NCBI GenBank assembly: GCA_019637355.1
Contig: JAHBVT010000001.1
Span: 496,001 to 560,000 of the forward strand
Length of the DNA stretch: 64,000 nucleotides
Origin: Gemmatimonadaceae bacterium
GTDB taxonomy: Bacteria; Gemmatimonadota; Gemmatimonadetes; Gemmatimonadales; Gemmatimonadaceae
Reading direction: 5' to 3'
Shown here: in pieces, positions 42,967 to 51,550 of the stretch
Layout: every line of letters begins with the position of its first letter
How positions within the stretch are numbered: position 1 is the stretch's first letter
Program-made: the position numbers and the translations under genes
The notes under the pieces: generated by a model
The model's input: the letters and a program-made list of their open reading frames with translations, nothing else
The model's database searches: none
What the model was told of the DNA's origin: nothing

Positions 42967-44043
42967 ATGCTAACGATGCAAAGTCCAGTTACGCCAGAGA
43001 TCCCGACACTCCTTGAGCAGCTCCTCGACGCTTCCGCGGGCCGAACTGCAGGAGCAGCAGCGTTTGCTTGGGCAACTCCTCAGGGCGTTCGCTTGCTCCT
43101 GCAGGACAAGGAGTTCAAGTCTTTCCTCGACTCCAGTTCTTTCGAGATGGTGGTCGGTGTCGATGCAATTACCACGCCGAAGGCGATCTCGCTTCTTGCG
43201 GAGTTGATGAAGGTTCACGCGGGCCTTCGAGTCAAGGCATTTGTGCACGAGCGCAAAGGCTCGATATTTCACCCGAAGGTTAGCTGGTTTGCCGGCAGTT
43301 CAGGAGGGGCTCTCCTGGCAGGATCCGGAAACCTGACTGTAGCGGGCCTTCGCGCGAACTGGGAAGCCTTTGCGCAGGTACGACTCGACAAGTCACAGCT
43401 AAAGTCAGTTCGCAAGAGCTGGGATTCTTGGGTCCTTGCTCACAAGAGCTTCCTGCGAGATCTCACGGACCCTCTGGTGGCTGCGGCCGTCGCGTCGAAC
43501 AAGTCGTCATTTGCAGCCAAGCCCATTCTCGAGGCTGAGTCAGGTCACCTTGACTCGTCGACGCATCTTGGCGACGAGGTGGACTCGGTACTGTTGGCCG
43601 AAATTCCGAAGGGTTCAACGCGGTGGAACCAGGCGAACTTCAGCCGAGACGTCTACACAGGCTACTTTGGCGCGAAGGTCGGGTCACGACGAAGGATTGT
43701 GCTTCAGCACGTGAATGCTGACGGAAGCGTTGACGCAGTCGAGAGCCGGCCGAGCGTCGACGTCGCAAGTCACAACTTCCGATTCGAGCTTGGTGCCGCG
43801 TCGGGATTGAACTATCCGGCTGTTGGTCGGCCGACTGCAGTGTTCATCAAGACTCAGTTCGGAACCATCTTGTACTCGCTTGTCATGCCTGACGATGCGC
43901 GCTACGACGACCTTCAGGAGCTCCTCAATAGCCTTGCGGGTGTGACACCCGGAAGAATGCGCCGGGTGACCATTGGATTGGCGCAACTCCAAGTGGCAGT
44001 GCCAAGTCTGCCAATCCTCTCCGTATCCAGTGTCGAGGACTAG
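42967..44043 (+). CDS. PLD-type restriction endonuclease-like protein
   Basis: ATG 42967 gives 358 residues; the open frame starts earlier but overlaps the preceding gene. IFHPKVSWFAG followed by ALLAGSGNLTVAGLRANWE (about residues 98-130) is a single HxK(x)nN-type phospholipase D active site, as in restriction enzymes of the NgoFVII/BfiI class, which dimerise to form one catalytic centre and need no metal. The C-terminal 180 residues, probably DNA recognition, are not recognisable. Two DNA methyltransferases follow, which strongly supports a restriction role. Base composition is visibly more AT-rich than the backbone, and CATG is present (43884). Confidence 0.72.
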   Translation: MLTMQSPVTPEIPTLLEQLLDASAGRTAGAAAFAWATPQGVRLLLQDKEFKSFLDSSSFEMVVGVDAITTPKAISLLAELMKVHAGLRVKAFVHERKGSIFHPKVSWFAGSSGGALLAGSGNLTVAGLRANWEAFAQVRLDKSQLKSVRKSWDSWVLAHKSFLRDLTDPLVAAAVASNKSSFAAKPILEAESGHLDSSTHLGDEVDSVLLAEIPKGSTRWNQANFSRDVYTGYFGAKVGSRRRIVLQHVNADGSVDAVESRPSVDVASHNFRFELGAASGLNYPAVGRPTAVFIKTQFGTILYSLVMPDDARYDDLQELLNSLAGVTPGRMRRVTIGLAQLQVAVPSLPILSVSSVED

Positions 44044-44044
44044 C

Positions 44045-45388
44045 CTACGGCGAGCAGATGAATATCTGTTCTGCCTCACTGGATGCTCTTAGGGCGCGCG
44101 ATCGCGAATTCAGCTTGCTGTGGCGGAAAGCCCCGGCCGACACAATTCGCACGCTCGCGAATTGCCCGTGCGCGAGATCGGCAAGCGTGGAGAGGTCGAT
44201 AGTGCGTGGATGCGACCCCGCGGCCTTGTCAAACGGAGAGTACGACAGCACAAGCGGACAGTCGTGGCGGCGAGCGAGAGCAAACAGTTGCCTAAACGCG
44301 TCGGGTGCCTGCGAGCGAATCGAAAACGGTGACTGGTGTCGATTCGCACGGTAGACTCCGCGGCTCGGACGCGCGTCGCCTAAGTTCGATTGCGTAATCA
44401 TCGGTTCGTCTCTCAATGCGAGCGTCTCCAGGACGTGGTAGTATCGACTGTAGTGGTCTCGAGTATACGGAGGGTCCGCATAGATGACCGAGTACTCCTC
44501 GTCGCGTCGTGCTAGAAACTCCCGGTAGTCCGCTCGTTCCGCTCGGCTAGTCGGACGCCCCTCACTTGCATTGAACCGTTCAACCGCGGCCGCGAAGTGT
44601 GCGTGTACGCTTTTGTTGCGTTCCTGCAGAAGCTTTTCAACGACGTGGGGCTTGTATTGGCCAGCTCTTGTCCGGAGGCTGATCGGCTGCGCGAACTGCT
44701 TGCCAATCGAGCTGACTGCGTGGCTAGCTGACGACAGCACTGCACCCACCGCCACGTCCCTGGCAGATCCGGACTTGCGGTGGGCGAAGTTCAACAAGAG
44801 GTCAATCTCAAACGCTTGCGCGAAGGAGAAGTACACACCACCAAAATGCCGTAGCGCGAGCGTTTGAGGTGCGCCCCAAAGGTCCGCCTCCCTCAAACGG
44901 CGAACGGTGTCATGAAGCACCTCGACGGAGGCGGGCGTGCGCACCCCCTGGGCAGGCAGTGTCAGCAGGGGGCATTCGGCTAGGAAGTCCGCCAAGCGTT
45001 CGAACGATCCTGTAGCGGCGGCTTGCTCGAGCGATGCTTCGTACTTGATTAGCGGCTTGATGCAGTCCAGTACGACCTGCAACTCGGGACTCGAGCGCAG
45101 TAGCTGATCCCGACTTGGTGTGGTCAGGCCGGCCGCTCCGCCGATAAACAGAGCGTTGGCTAGTACCCTGGCGTACTCCTGGATGTCTACGGCTATCACT
45201 GGACGTTCGCGAGACAAGGAATGCGCGACGGTTCCTGATCCTGAGAAGAGATCGACCGCGCGACCTTTGGGTGCGGCATCTCGAATGCTGCCGATCACCG
45301 CGTCCAGGATCCGAAGCTTTGATCCGAGGTAGTGTATCGGCCGGAAGGGCAGGTGCTCCGACGGCGAGAGTGCGTATTTCCGGTCCAT
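44045..45388 (-). CDS. D12-class (Dam-like) N6-adenine DNA methyltransferase
   Basis: This 447-residue protein has PIHYLGSKLRILDAV at the N-terminus (SAM/AdoMet region of D12 enzymes), AVDLFSGSGTVAHSL (motif I, about residues 44-58), VIAVDIQEYA, and VIYADPPYTRDHYSRYYH (motif IV DPPY near residue 305). The chain is longer than Dam, with a 200-residue insertion that may read DNA. It converges on the PLD gene with a 1-base gap and diverges from the second methyltransferase. It would protect one strand or one site of the cognate restriction target. Confidence 0.85.
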   Translation of the reverse strand: MDRKYALSPSEHLPFRPIHYLGSKLRILDAVIGSIRDAAPKGRAVDLFSGSGTVAHSLSRERPVIAVDIQEYARVLANALFIGGAAGLTTPSRDQLLRSSPELQVVLDCIKPLIKYEASLEQAAATGSFERLADFLAECPLLTLPAQGVRTPASVEVLHDTVRRLREADLWGAPQTLALRHFGGVYFSFAQAFEIDLLLNFAHRKSGSARDVAVGAVLSSASHAVSSIGKQFAQPISLRTRAGQYKPHVVEKLLQERNKSVHAHFAAAVERFNASEGRPTSRAERADYREFLARRDEEYSVIYADPPYTRDHYSRYYHVLETLALRDEPMITQSNLGDARPSRGVYRANRHQSPFSIRSQAPDAFRQLFALARRHDCPLVLSYSPFDKAAGSHPRTIDLSTLADLAHGQFASVRIVSAGAFRHSKLNSRSRALRASSEAEQIFICSP

Positions 45389-45470
45389 GCGGGAGTATTG
45401 AGGTACAGGTGCCGTACCAGGGAGCGTCCAGTGTTCGCTTGTGGAGCAACTTCAATTTACATTATCGGAC

Positions 45471-46682
45471 ATGACGAGGACTGGGCTTGGCAAGGTTGAG
45501 GCACTTGGCCGTGGCGACCTTTCGAATCGCACGCCGTTCTTAGAGGTGCGCAAGCATTCATTCGGCGAGCGCGAGACTCGGTCTTGGGTGGTGCAGGGTG
45601 AGAATAGCGAAGTCCTTCGTGCGCTAGTGGAGAGTCAGCCACGAAGTGTGCGCTGTGCATATCTGGACCCGCCGTACAACAACGGTGAGAACTACCTGCA
45701 CTATTCTGATGATGTCTCGCACGTTACGTGGCTGCGAGACATGCGCACGCGATTGGCTCTTGTGCGAGAGCTTCTTTCAGAGGACGGCAGTCTGTGGATA
45801 TCAATTGATGACAATGAGCTCCACTACTTGAAGGTAGAGGCTGATGCAGTGTTCGGACGGCAAAACTTCATATCTACCGTGGTTTGGGAGCACCGAACGA
45901 CTAGGGAGAATCGGCGCGCATTTTCACCCAATCATGAGTACGTGCTTGTGTATGCGAAGGATGCACGTGCCTTCGCGCGCACGAGAAATCTGTTGCCATT
46001 GACCCCCGAGGTCTTCCGCCGGTATTCAAATCCGGACGGCGATCCTCGAGGCCCATGGCAGTCGGTTTCCGCGAATGTGCAGGCGGGGCACGCAACCAAG
46101 TCGCAGTTCTATGCCTTGCGTGCGCCGAACGGCCGACTTCATCGACCTCCGAAGGGAAGGTGTTGGGTATATTCAGAGGACAGGATGCGGGAACTGATCG
46201 ACTCAAAACAGGTATGGTTTGGCTACGACGGCAATGCTGTGCCACGAATCAAGAGATTCCTTCGAGACAAGGTGCGTGGGTTAGTCCCTCAGACTCTATG
46301 GCGGGCTGCGGAGGTGAGCACGACCTCGCAGGCGAAGCGCCATCAGATGGCATTGCTGCCCTCGATTGAAGCGTTTGATACACCAAAGCCTGAGGGGCTT
46401 CTGCGGCGAATTGTGGAGATCGCCACGGACCCAGGCGACTTGGTTCTTGATCCGTACCTCGGTTCTGGCACGACCGCAGCGGTGGCGCTCAAGACCAATC
46501 GACAGTTCATTGGCATCGAGAGAGGTGAGCATGTCGTATCACACGCGGTGAAGAGACTGCGGGAGGTGATTCGCGGTGAATCGGGAGGAATCTCAGTCGA
46601 TGTCGGTTGGAACGGCGGAGGAGGCTTCCGTTTCGGGCGACTCGGTAGCCGACGGGATTCAAGGGCAACGCTCGGCGGTTAG
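45471..46682 (+). CDS. Beta-class (type III Mod-like) adenine DNA methyltransferase
   Basis: ATG 45471 gives 403 residues; an upstream in-frame ATG at 45441 adds ten. CAYLDPPYNNGENYLHYSDD carries motif IV (DPPY, about residues 64-67) near the N-terminus, and VLDPYLGSGTTAAVALKTNRQF is motif I toward the C-terminus (about 325-346). That IV-before-I order marks the beta class. LDEDG-like SEDGSLWISIDDNE and WEHRTTRENRRAFSPNHEY are typical of Mod/site-specific methylases. It ends with a Gly-rich GGGGFRFGRLG tail. It is divergent from the D12 methylase. No Res helicase follows, so this is not a type III system. Confidence 0.85.
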   Translation: MTRTGLGKVEALGRGDLSNRTPFLEVRKHSFGERETRSWVVQGENSEVLRALVESQPRSVRCAYLDPPYNNGENYLHYSDDVSHVTWLRDMRTRLALVRELLSEDGSLWISIDDNELHYLKVEADAVFGRQNFISTVVWEHRTTRENRRAFSPNHEYVLVYAKDARAFARTRNLLPLTPEVFRRYSNPDGDPRGPWQSVSANVQAGHATKSQFYALRAPNGRLHRPPKGRCWVYSEDRMRELIDSKQVWFGYDGNAVPRIKRFLRDKVRGLVPQTLWRAAEVSTTSQAKRHQMALLPSIEAFDTPKPEGLLRRIVEIATDPGDLVLDPYLGSGTTAAVALKTNRQFIGIERGEHVVSHAVKRLREVIRGESGGISVDVGWNGGGGFRFGRLGSRRDSRATLGG

Positions 46683-46809
46683 CCAACGCAGTTCGTGATT
46701 ATCGTCGAGTTGTACTGCGACATTTGCCTGTTCGTCGCGAAGCGTAGTGTCACGCGCGTCAAAGTCCGCTGAGCACTTTGGTTGTCGTGGGAGGCTCCGC
46801 CCACTTAAC

Positions 46810-47532
46810 TCAAAGGCGTTTGTGCCGCAGCTCGTAGATCGTAATGCTCGGCTTCTTCTCGTGCGGCTGCGGGTCTACGCGCAGCGTCGCGCGCCAATCG
46901 AAGCCACGCGCCGTGGCCAGCTCAAGAAACGACGACAGTGCCACGCGTCCTTGGTCCGCCAGCACAAACAGACCGCCGGGCGCCAGCGTCCGCGTCACCG
47001 CATCGAGCAGCAGCGGCGCATAGCGCAGCTCGTAGAGCACATCGGCGGCGAACACCAACGCGAACTGCCCGAGGTCCGCCGGCATCGCGTTCCAGTCCAC
47101 CATCCGCGTGCGGACCGCGCGTCCCAACGTGCGCTCAGCGTTGTGTGCCGCGAACAGCAGCGCGTCCTCGTAGTAATCGGTCGCGAGCACGTCGAAGCCC
47201 ACGTGGCTCGCGGCGATGCTCGGTACGCCGAGCCCGCAGCCAAGTTCGATTGCCGCCGGCGCCGCGCCGCGCGAGACGGACTCCTGCACCGCCGGCATCG
47301 CCCACAGCGCCTCACGATTGGTCAGCAGGTACGCCGCGAGCACGTCCGACGACGCCCACAGGTCGGCCCAGTACGGCAGCCGCTCGTCGCGCACGTAGTC
47401 GGCCTCGGAGATGAGGTCGTCCGAGTTGCGTGGCTTGAGCACCTGCACGTCCAGGCCTGGCAGCGACACGACCTGCTCCGCCAGCACGAACCGTCGATGA
47501 ATCGCCTCGGGAACGTCGCGCGGCGCACTCAC
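46810..47532 (-). CDS. Class I SAM methyltransferase, METTL21/NNMT-like
   Basis: Start set at GTG 47532, which overlaps the moeA stop (GTGA) and gives 240 residues. LPYWADLWASSDVLAAYL and IELGCGLGVPSIAAS (motif I, about residues 93-107) followed by DVLATDYYEDALLFA and VFAADVLYELRYAPLLLD are the pattern of the lysine/nicotinamide methyltransferase-like family. The protein target is not inferable. It is the last gene of the nine-gene minus-strand operon. Confidence 0.8.
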   Translation of the reverse strand: MSAPRDVPEAIHRRFVLAEQVVSLPGLDVQVLKPRNSDDLISEADYVRDERLPYWADLWASSDVLAAYLLTNREALWAMPAVQESVSRGAAPAAIELGCGLGVPSIAASHVGFDVLATDYYEDALLFAAHNAERTLGRAVRTRMVDWNAMPADLGQFALVFAADVLYELRYAPLLLDAVTRTLAPGGLFVLADQGRVALSSFLELATARGFDWRATLRVDPQPHEKKPSITIYELRHKRL

Positions 47533-48785
47533 AGCGTGCACTGCTCGCCGAGCCCGGCATCGTCGCCGAGGAGGAAGGCGTGCAGCGTTTCGCCTGCGGC
47601 GACGGTCGTGGCGTCTTCAGGGACGATGAGCAGCGCGTTGGCGAGGGACATCGACGTGAGGATACCGGAACCCTGCGGTCCCGTCAGCCGCGCACCGAGC
47701 CGGCCGTCCGCCCGCGGCGCGACGATGGCGCGGTAGAAATGCGTGAGCTTGGCGCCGATGCTCACAGGCTCCTCCAGCGTCACCGGCACCGGGCGGCGAT
47801 GCACGCGAGTGTGCCCGAGCATCCGGCGCAGCGCCGGGCGCACGAAGAGTTCGAAGGTCACCATCGCGCTCACCGGATTGCCCGGCAGCCCCACCCACGG
47901 GATGCCGGCGACGCGACCGAAGCCCAGCGGCGCGCCGGGACGCATCCGTACGCGCCAGAAGTCCAGTGCCGTTCCCATCGACTCGATTGCCGTGCGCGTG
48001 TGGTCGTGCTCGCCCACCGACACGCCGGCGGAGGTCACGATCAAGTCCGGCGCGGCATCCACGGCGCGCTGCAGCAGCGCACGCACGGCCTCGAGCGAGT
48101 CCGGCGCGTGCCCAAGCGCGATCGGCTCGCCGCCGTTGAGCCGCACCAGCGATTCCAGCGTGTACCGGTTGCTGCTGACGATGCGACGTCCCGCCAACAC
48201 CTCGGCGAAACCATCGAGTTCCACGAGCTCGTCACCGGAGCCGAGGATGGCCACGCGCGGGCGGCGATGCACCGGCACGGCGGCGAAGCCGATGCTCGCC
48301 AACACGCCCACCTGCGCCGCGCCGATCGGCGTGCCGGCCGGAATGGCGACCTGACCGCTGCGCACGTCTTCACCAGCGCGGCGGATGTTCTTGCCGATGT
48401 CGCGGTCCTTGCGGACCTGCACCGTGGCCGTGCCGGCGTCGGTGTCCTCGACGCGCACGACCGAGTCGGCACCGGGCGGCATCGGCGCGCCGGTCATTAT
48501 CTGCATCGCCTCGCCGCGCGCCAGCGCCCGCGGGACGGCGGCGCCGGCCGCGATGCTGCCCACCACCGGCAGCGTCCGCGGCGACTGCTCGCTGGCGCCG
48601 GCGACGTCGGCGCCGTGGACGGCATAGCCGTCCATCGCCGAGTTGTCCCAGTGTGGGAGCGTGATCGGCGAGACGGCGTCGGCGGCGAGGACGCAGCCCA
48701 CCGCCTCGGCCAGCGGCACTGAGACGGACGGCAACGGCTGGACCGACGCGACAATGCGCGTCGCGGCCTCGGGGACGGTGAGCAT
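47529..48785 (-). CDS. moeA: Molybdopterin molybdenumtransferase MoeA
   Basis: ATG 48785 overlaps the upstream stop (TGATG) and gives 418 residues; the frame is open far upstream, but only as a shadow of the peptidase gene. LPHWDNSAMDGYAV (about residues 42-55), MTGAPMPPGADSVVRVED, SSNRYTLESLV, TSAGVSVGEHD and GLPGNPVSAMVTF are the MoeA motifs in order. It inserts molybdate into molybdopterin-AMP. mobA, mobB and fdhD in the same operon point to molybdenum enzyme maturation. Confidence 0.93.
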   Translation of the reverse strand: MLTVPEAATRIVASVQPLPSVSVPLAEAVGCVLAADAVSPITLPHWDNSAMDGYAVHGADVAGASEQSPRTLPVVGSIAAGAAVPRALARGEAMQIMTGAPMPPGADSVVRVEDTDAGTATVQVRKDRDIGKNIRRAGEDVRSGQVAIPAGTPIGAAQVGVLASIGFAAVPVHRRPRVAILGSGDELVELDGFAEVLAGRRIVSSNRYTLESLVRLNGGEPIALGHAPDSLEAVRALLQRAVDAAPDLIVTSAGVSVGEHDHTRTAIESMGTALDFWRVRMRPGAPLGFGRVAGIPWVGLPGNPVSAMVTFELFVRPALRRMLGHTRVHRRPVPVTLEEPVSIGAKLTHFYRAIVAPRADGRLGARLTGPQGSGILTSMSLANALLIVPEDATTVAAGETLHAFLLGDDAGLGEQCTL

Positions 48786-50410
48786 CAGCGGTAGAGCAGG
48801 GTCATCTGCGAGAGCCAGTCGAGCAGTGCGTCTTGCACGCGCTCGACCTCCCGCGTCGGGACGGTGTGGTTGTTCGCCAGCATCGAGAAGAGCAGCACGC
48901 GTCCGTCGGCGGTGGTGACGTACCCGGAGAGCGAACGCACGCGGTCGAGCGTGCCGGTCTTGGCGCGCACGTTGGCGGCGGCCAGGGTGCCGCGGGTGCG
49001 CTCGCGGATGGTGCCGTCCACGCCGCCGACGGGCAGCGACTGGAACCAGCCGTCGAAGTCCTCGCGCTGCCGCATTCGGTCGAGCAGGCGCACGATGGCC
49101 TCGGGCGAGAGGAAGTTGTGTCGCGAGAGCCCGCTGCCGTCGCGCAGCACGGCCATCGACGAGTCGATGCCCCAGTCCGCGAGCTGCCGGCGCACCACCG
49201 CAAGCCCGCTGTCGGCGGTGCCGACCCCGCTGCGCTCGAGGCCGAGAGTGCGCAGCAGAATCTCGCCGATTTGGTTCTGCGAGGGCTTCTGGAACGCCGC
49301 AAGGATCGCAGGCAGGGGCGGCGAGCGGTGCGTGGCCAGCGTGGCGAGGCCTGTCGTATCGGCGATGGTGTCGCTCACCACGCCGCCGGCGACCGTGATC
49401 CCGCGTTCGCGCAGCGCCTCGGCGAACGCCTCGAGGAATGCGGCGTTCGGGTTCCGCAGGGCCACGTTCACCACGACCGAGTCGTTGGCCCGCACCGTGC
49501 CGTCGAGCTGCAGCAGCGGATGCGCGCCGCGCAAGTCGTAGCTTGTCACCACGCGCGAGCGCTGCATACAGCAGTTCTGCACCGTCTGGACGCTGACGCG
49601 GCCGAGCCGAGGCAGCGTCGTAGTGGGCGCGGTGAGCACACGCACCGGCGTGCCGGGCCGCGCCCCGCCGTACACGGTCACTCGCGCGAATCCCTCGTTG
49701 AAGAGCAGTTCGTCCACCGGGGCGGCGTAGCCGGCGTTGAGATCGTCCCAAGCCCAACCACGGCCCAGCGTGTCGCCGGGGAAGGTGTTGGCGCCGGAGA
49801 TGAGTCGGCCCGTCACCCGCGTGATGCCCCGCGCGCGGAGCGAATCGGCCAGCGCGCGCAGCGGTGCCATCGCGTCGCCGCTGAGCGAGTCACTCACGGA
49901 CGGGTCGCCGCGGCCCACGACGACGAGGTCGCCGCTCAGGACGCCCTGTCGCGGCGTGCGGCCGAGCACGCGCGTGCTATAGCGGTAGTCCGCGCCAAGC
50001 TGCGCCAACGCCACCGCGCCGGTGACGAGCTTGGTGTTCGATGCTGGTACGAAGAGCTTGCCCGCGTTCCGCGAGTACAGCGTGTCGCCGCGCTCAGGGT
50101 CCACGATCAGCACGCCCCAGTGCGCCGAACGGAACATCGGATCGTCGATGAGCGAGTCGGCATACGCCACCAGCCCAAGTCGCGTCGCCCGCCGCGGCGG
50201 CCGCGTCATCTCCGTGGTCTCGGTGATGATGATGCCGCCCGGCACCGCCGTGTCCACCGGCGGCAGCGACTCCGTCAAGATCCGCGGCCGCAGCACGGCC
50301 GTGTCCGCCGGCGCCGGATCGCTCGCTGGCGCCGAGCGCGACGCCTGGCATCCCGCCGCGACGAATGCCGCCAGCGATGCGAGCAACAGGGCGCGCTGTC
50401 CTTGCGTCAT
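48785..50410 (-). CDS. dacB: PBP4-type D-Ala-D-Ala carboxypeptidase/endopeptidase lipoprotein
   Basis: The 541-residue protein has a lipoprotein signal (LAAFVAAGC, Cys21). The S13 active-site motifs are intact: SNTK (about residue 122, nucleophile Ser), SGLSRHN (SxN, about 426-432) and AKTGTLDRVRSLSG (KTG, about 482-484). The inserted domain between the first two motifs is typical of DacB. It trims peptidoglycan peptides and crosslinks in the periplasm. It sits between mobB and moeA with overlapping codons, an unusual place for a cell wall gene. Confidence 0.92.
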   Translation of the reverse strand: MTQGQRALLLASLAAFVAAGCQASRSAPASDPAPADTAVLRPRILTESLPPVDTAVPGGIIITETTEMTRPPRRATRLGLVAYADSLIDDPMFRSAHWGVLIVDPERGDTLYSRNAGKLFVPASNTKLVTGAVALAQLGADYRYSTRVLGRTPRQGVLSGDLVVVGRGDPSVSDSLSGDAMAPLRALADSLRARGITRVTGRLISGANTFPGDTLGRGWAWDDLNAGYAAPVDELLFNEGFARVTVYGGARPGTPVRVLTAPTTTLPRLGRVSVQTVQNCCMQRSRVVTSYDLRGAHPLLQLDGTVRANDSVVVNVALRNPNAAFLEAFAEALRERGITVAGGVVSDTIADTTGLATLATHRSPPLPAILAAFQKPSQNQIGEILLRTLGLERSGVGTADSGLAVVRRQLADWGIDSSMAVLRDGSGLSRHNFLSPEAIVRLLDRMRQREDFDGWFQSLPVGGVDGTIRERTRGTLAAANVRAKTGTLDRVRSLSGYVTTADGRVLLFSMLANNHTVPTREVERVQDALLDWLSQMTLLYR

Positions 50411-50937
50411 TGCATCACCTCAGTCTCGATCCAGGTTGCCAGCGCCGCCAGCCAGTGCGAATCATCCAGGTGAAAGATCGTACCCGGGAACCCGTCCGGC
50501 GGCGCATCGGTGAGCATTGCGCGCCACGCGTCCGGAACGGCGGCTTCCGCCGGCCACAGCGGCGCCGGATGCGCCGCGCGTCGGTGCACTTCCACCTTCG
50601 GCATCGGCGAGCGCTTGAAGCCCTCGCAGAGCACGAGGTCCGCGTCGGCGAGATGCCGCCGCACGATCTCCTCCGGTGCGAGTTCCTCCGCCCACCGCTC
50701 CACCACGGCGAACTTGTCCGGCGACGCCATCGCCACGCGCGCGGCCCCGCCCTCGTGATAGTGCCGGTACGTATCCGTGGTGGCCGGATCGATGTTGAAC
50801 GTGTGCGAACCGTGCTTGAGCGTCATCACGCGGTGCCCGCGCCGCGTGAGCTCGGCGCAGAGGCGCACGACCAGCGTCGTCTTGCCCGCGTGCTTGCGGC
50901 CGACGATGCCAAGCATCGGCGGAAGGCGCTCAGTCAC
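50407..50937 (-). CDS. mobB: Molybdopterin-guanine dinucleotide biosynthesis adapter MobB
   Basis: The 176-residue protein begins with GIVGRKHAGKTTLVVRL, the MobB P-loop (about residues 10-26), followed by HRVMTLKHGSHTFNIDP and DLVLCEGFKRSPMPKVEVHR. It binds GTP and assists MobA. It overlaps mobA by 8 bases and the peptidase gene by 4. Confidence 0.93.
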   Translation of the reverse strand: MTERLPPMLGIVGRKHAGKTTLVVRLCAELTRRGHRVMTLKHGSHTFNIDPATTDTYRHYHEGGAARVAMASPDKFAVVERWAEELAPEEIVRRHLADADLVLCEGFKRSPMPKVEVHRRAAHPAPLWPAEAAVPDAWRAMLTDAPPDGFPGTIFHLDDSHWLAALATWIETEVMQ

Positions 50938-51550
50938 GGGCCTGCCCCGCGAGCGCGGAAAGGTCGTCCGGCGTGTTCACGTTGCTGAACAGACGCAGCG
51001 GATCGCCGAAGTCCCTCACCCGCGTCACCGGCAATCGCCGCACGCGCACCTGCTCGTGGAAGCCGATCACGCGCAGGTCGCCGGCGTCCAGCGTCTGCGA
51101 GACGGCATTCAAGCAGCGCTGAGAATACCAGGCGCAGAGCGGCTCCACGCCGCGTCGCGAGCCATCGCTTTCGGGAATCACCACGTCCACTGCTTCATCA
51201 CCATCCTCGCCGAGTCGCCGCATCTCGCCCAACAGCGCGGCTGAGACGAAGGGCATATCCCAAGCCACGAGCAGGATGTCGTCGTCGGCCTGCGCCAACG
51301 CCGCGTGCAACCCGCCCAGCGCGCCGAGCCCCTGGCGCAGATCCGCCACCGTGCGCAGGCCCGGAATCCACTCCGCGGCCCCGTCGGCGTTCGCCACGAG
51401 CAGGAGCTCGTCCGTGACCTCACGCAGCGCCGACGCCACGCGGTCGATGATGCGGCGGCCCTCCACGCGCTCGAGGCCCTTGGGCGCCCCGCCGAATCGC
51501 GATGCCGCGCCGCCCGCAAGGATCACCCCCGTGCAGCTCACGGGCGCCAC
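50930..51550 (-). CDS. mobA: Molybdenum cofactor guanylyltransferase MobA
   Basis: This 206-residue protein has GVILAGGAASRFGGAPKGLE (about residues 8-27, GTP-binding loop), GLGALGGLHAAL and WDMPFVSAALL, where the Asp binds Mg2+. It transfers GMP to molybdopterin to make the MGD form of the cofactor. GTG 51550 is the likely start and overlaps the end of fdhD by 13 bases. Confidence 0.92.
   Translation of the reverse strand: MAPVSCTGVILAGGAASRFGGAPKGLERVEGRRIIDRVASALREVTDELLLVANADGAAEWIPGLRTVADLRQGLGALGGLHAALAQADDDILLVAWDMPFVSAALLGEMRRLGEDGDEAVDVVIPESDGSRRGVEPLCAWYSQRCLNAVSQTLDAGDLRVIGFHEQVRVRRLPVTRVRDFGDPLRLFSNVNTPDDLSALAGQARD

Noticed and set aside
45471-46682. Type III restriction system (Mod plus Res)
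   Set aside because: The methylase is Mod-like, but no Res helicase/endonuclease gene follows. The neighbouring nuclease is of the PLD type.
47529-49757. A single 742-residue MoeA protein with a long N-terminal extension
   Set aside because: The extension is an Ala/Arg-rich shadow of the overlapping peptidase gene. The canonical MoeA start MLTVPEAATR at 48785 overlaps the upstream stop codon, as elsewhere in the operon.
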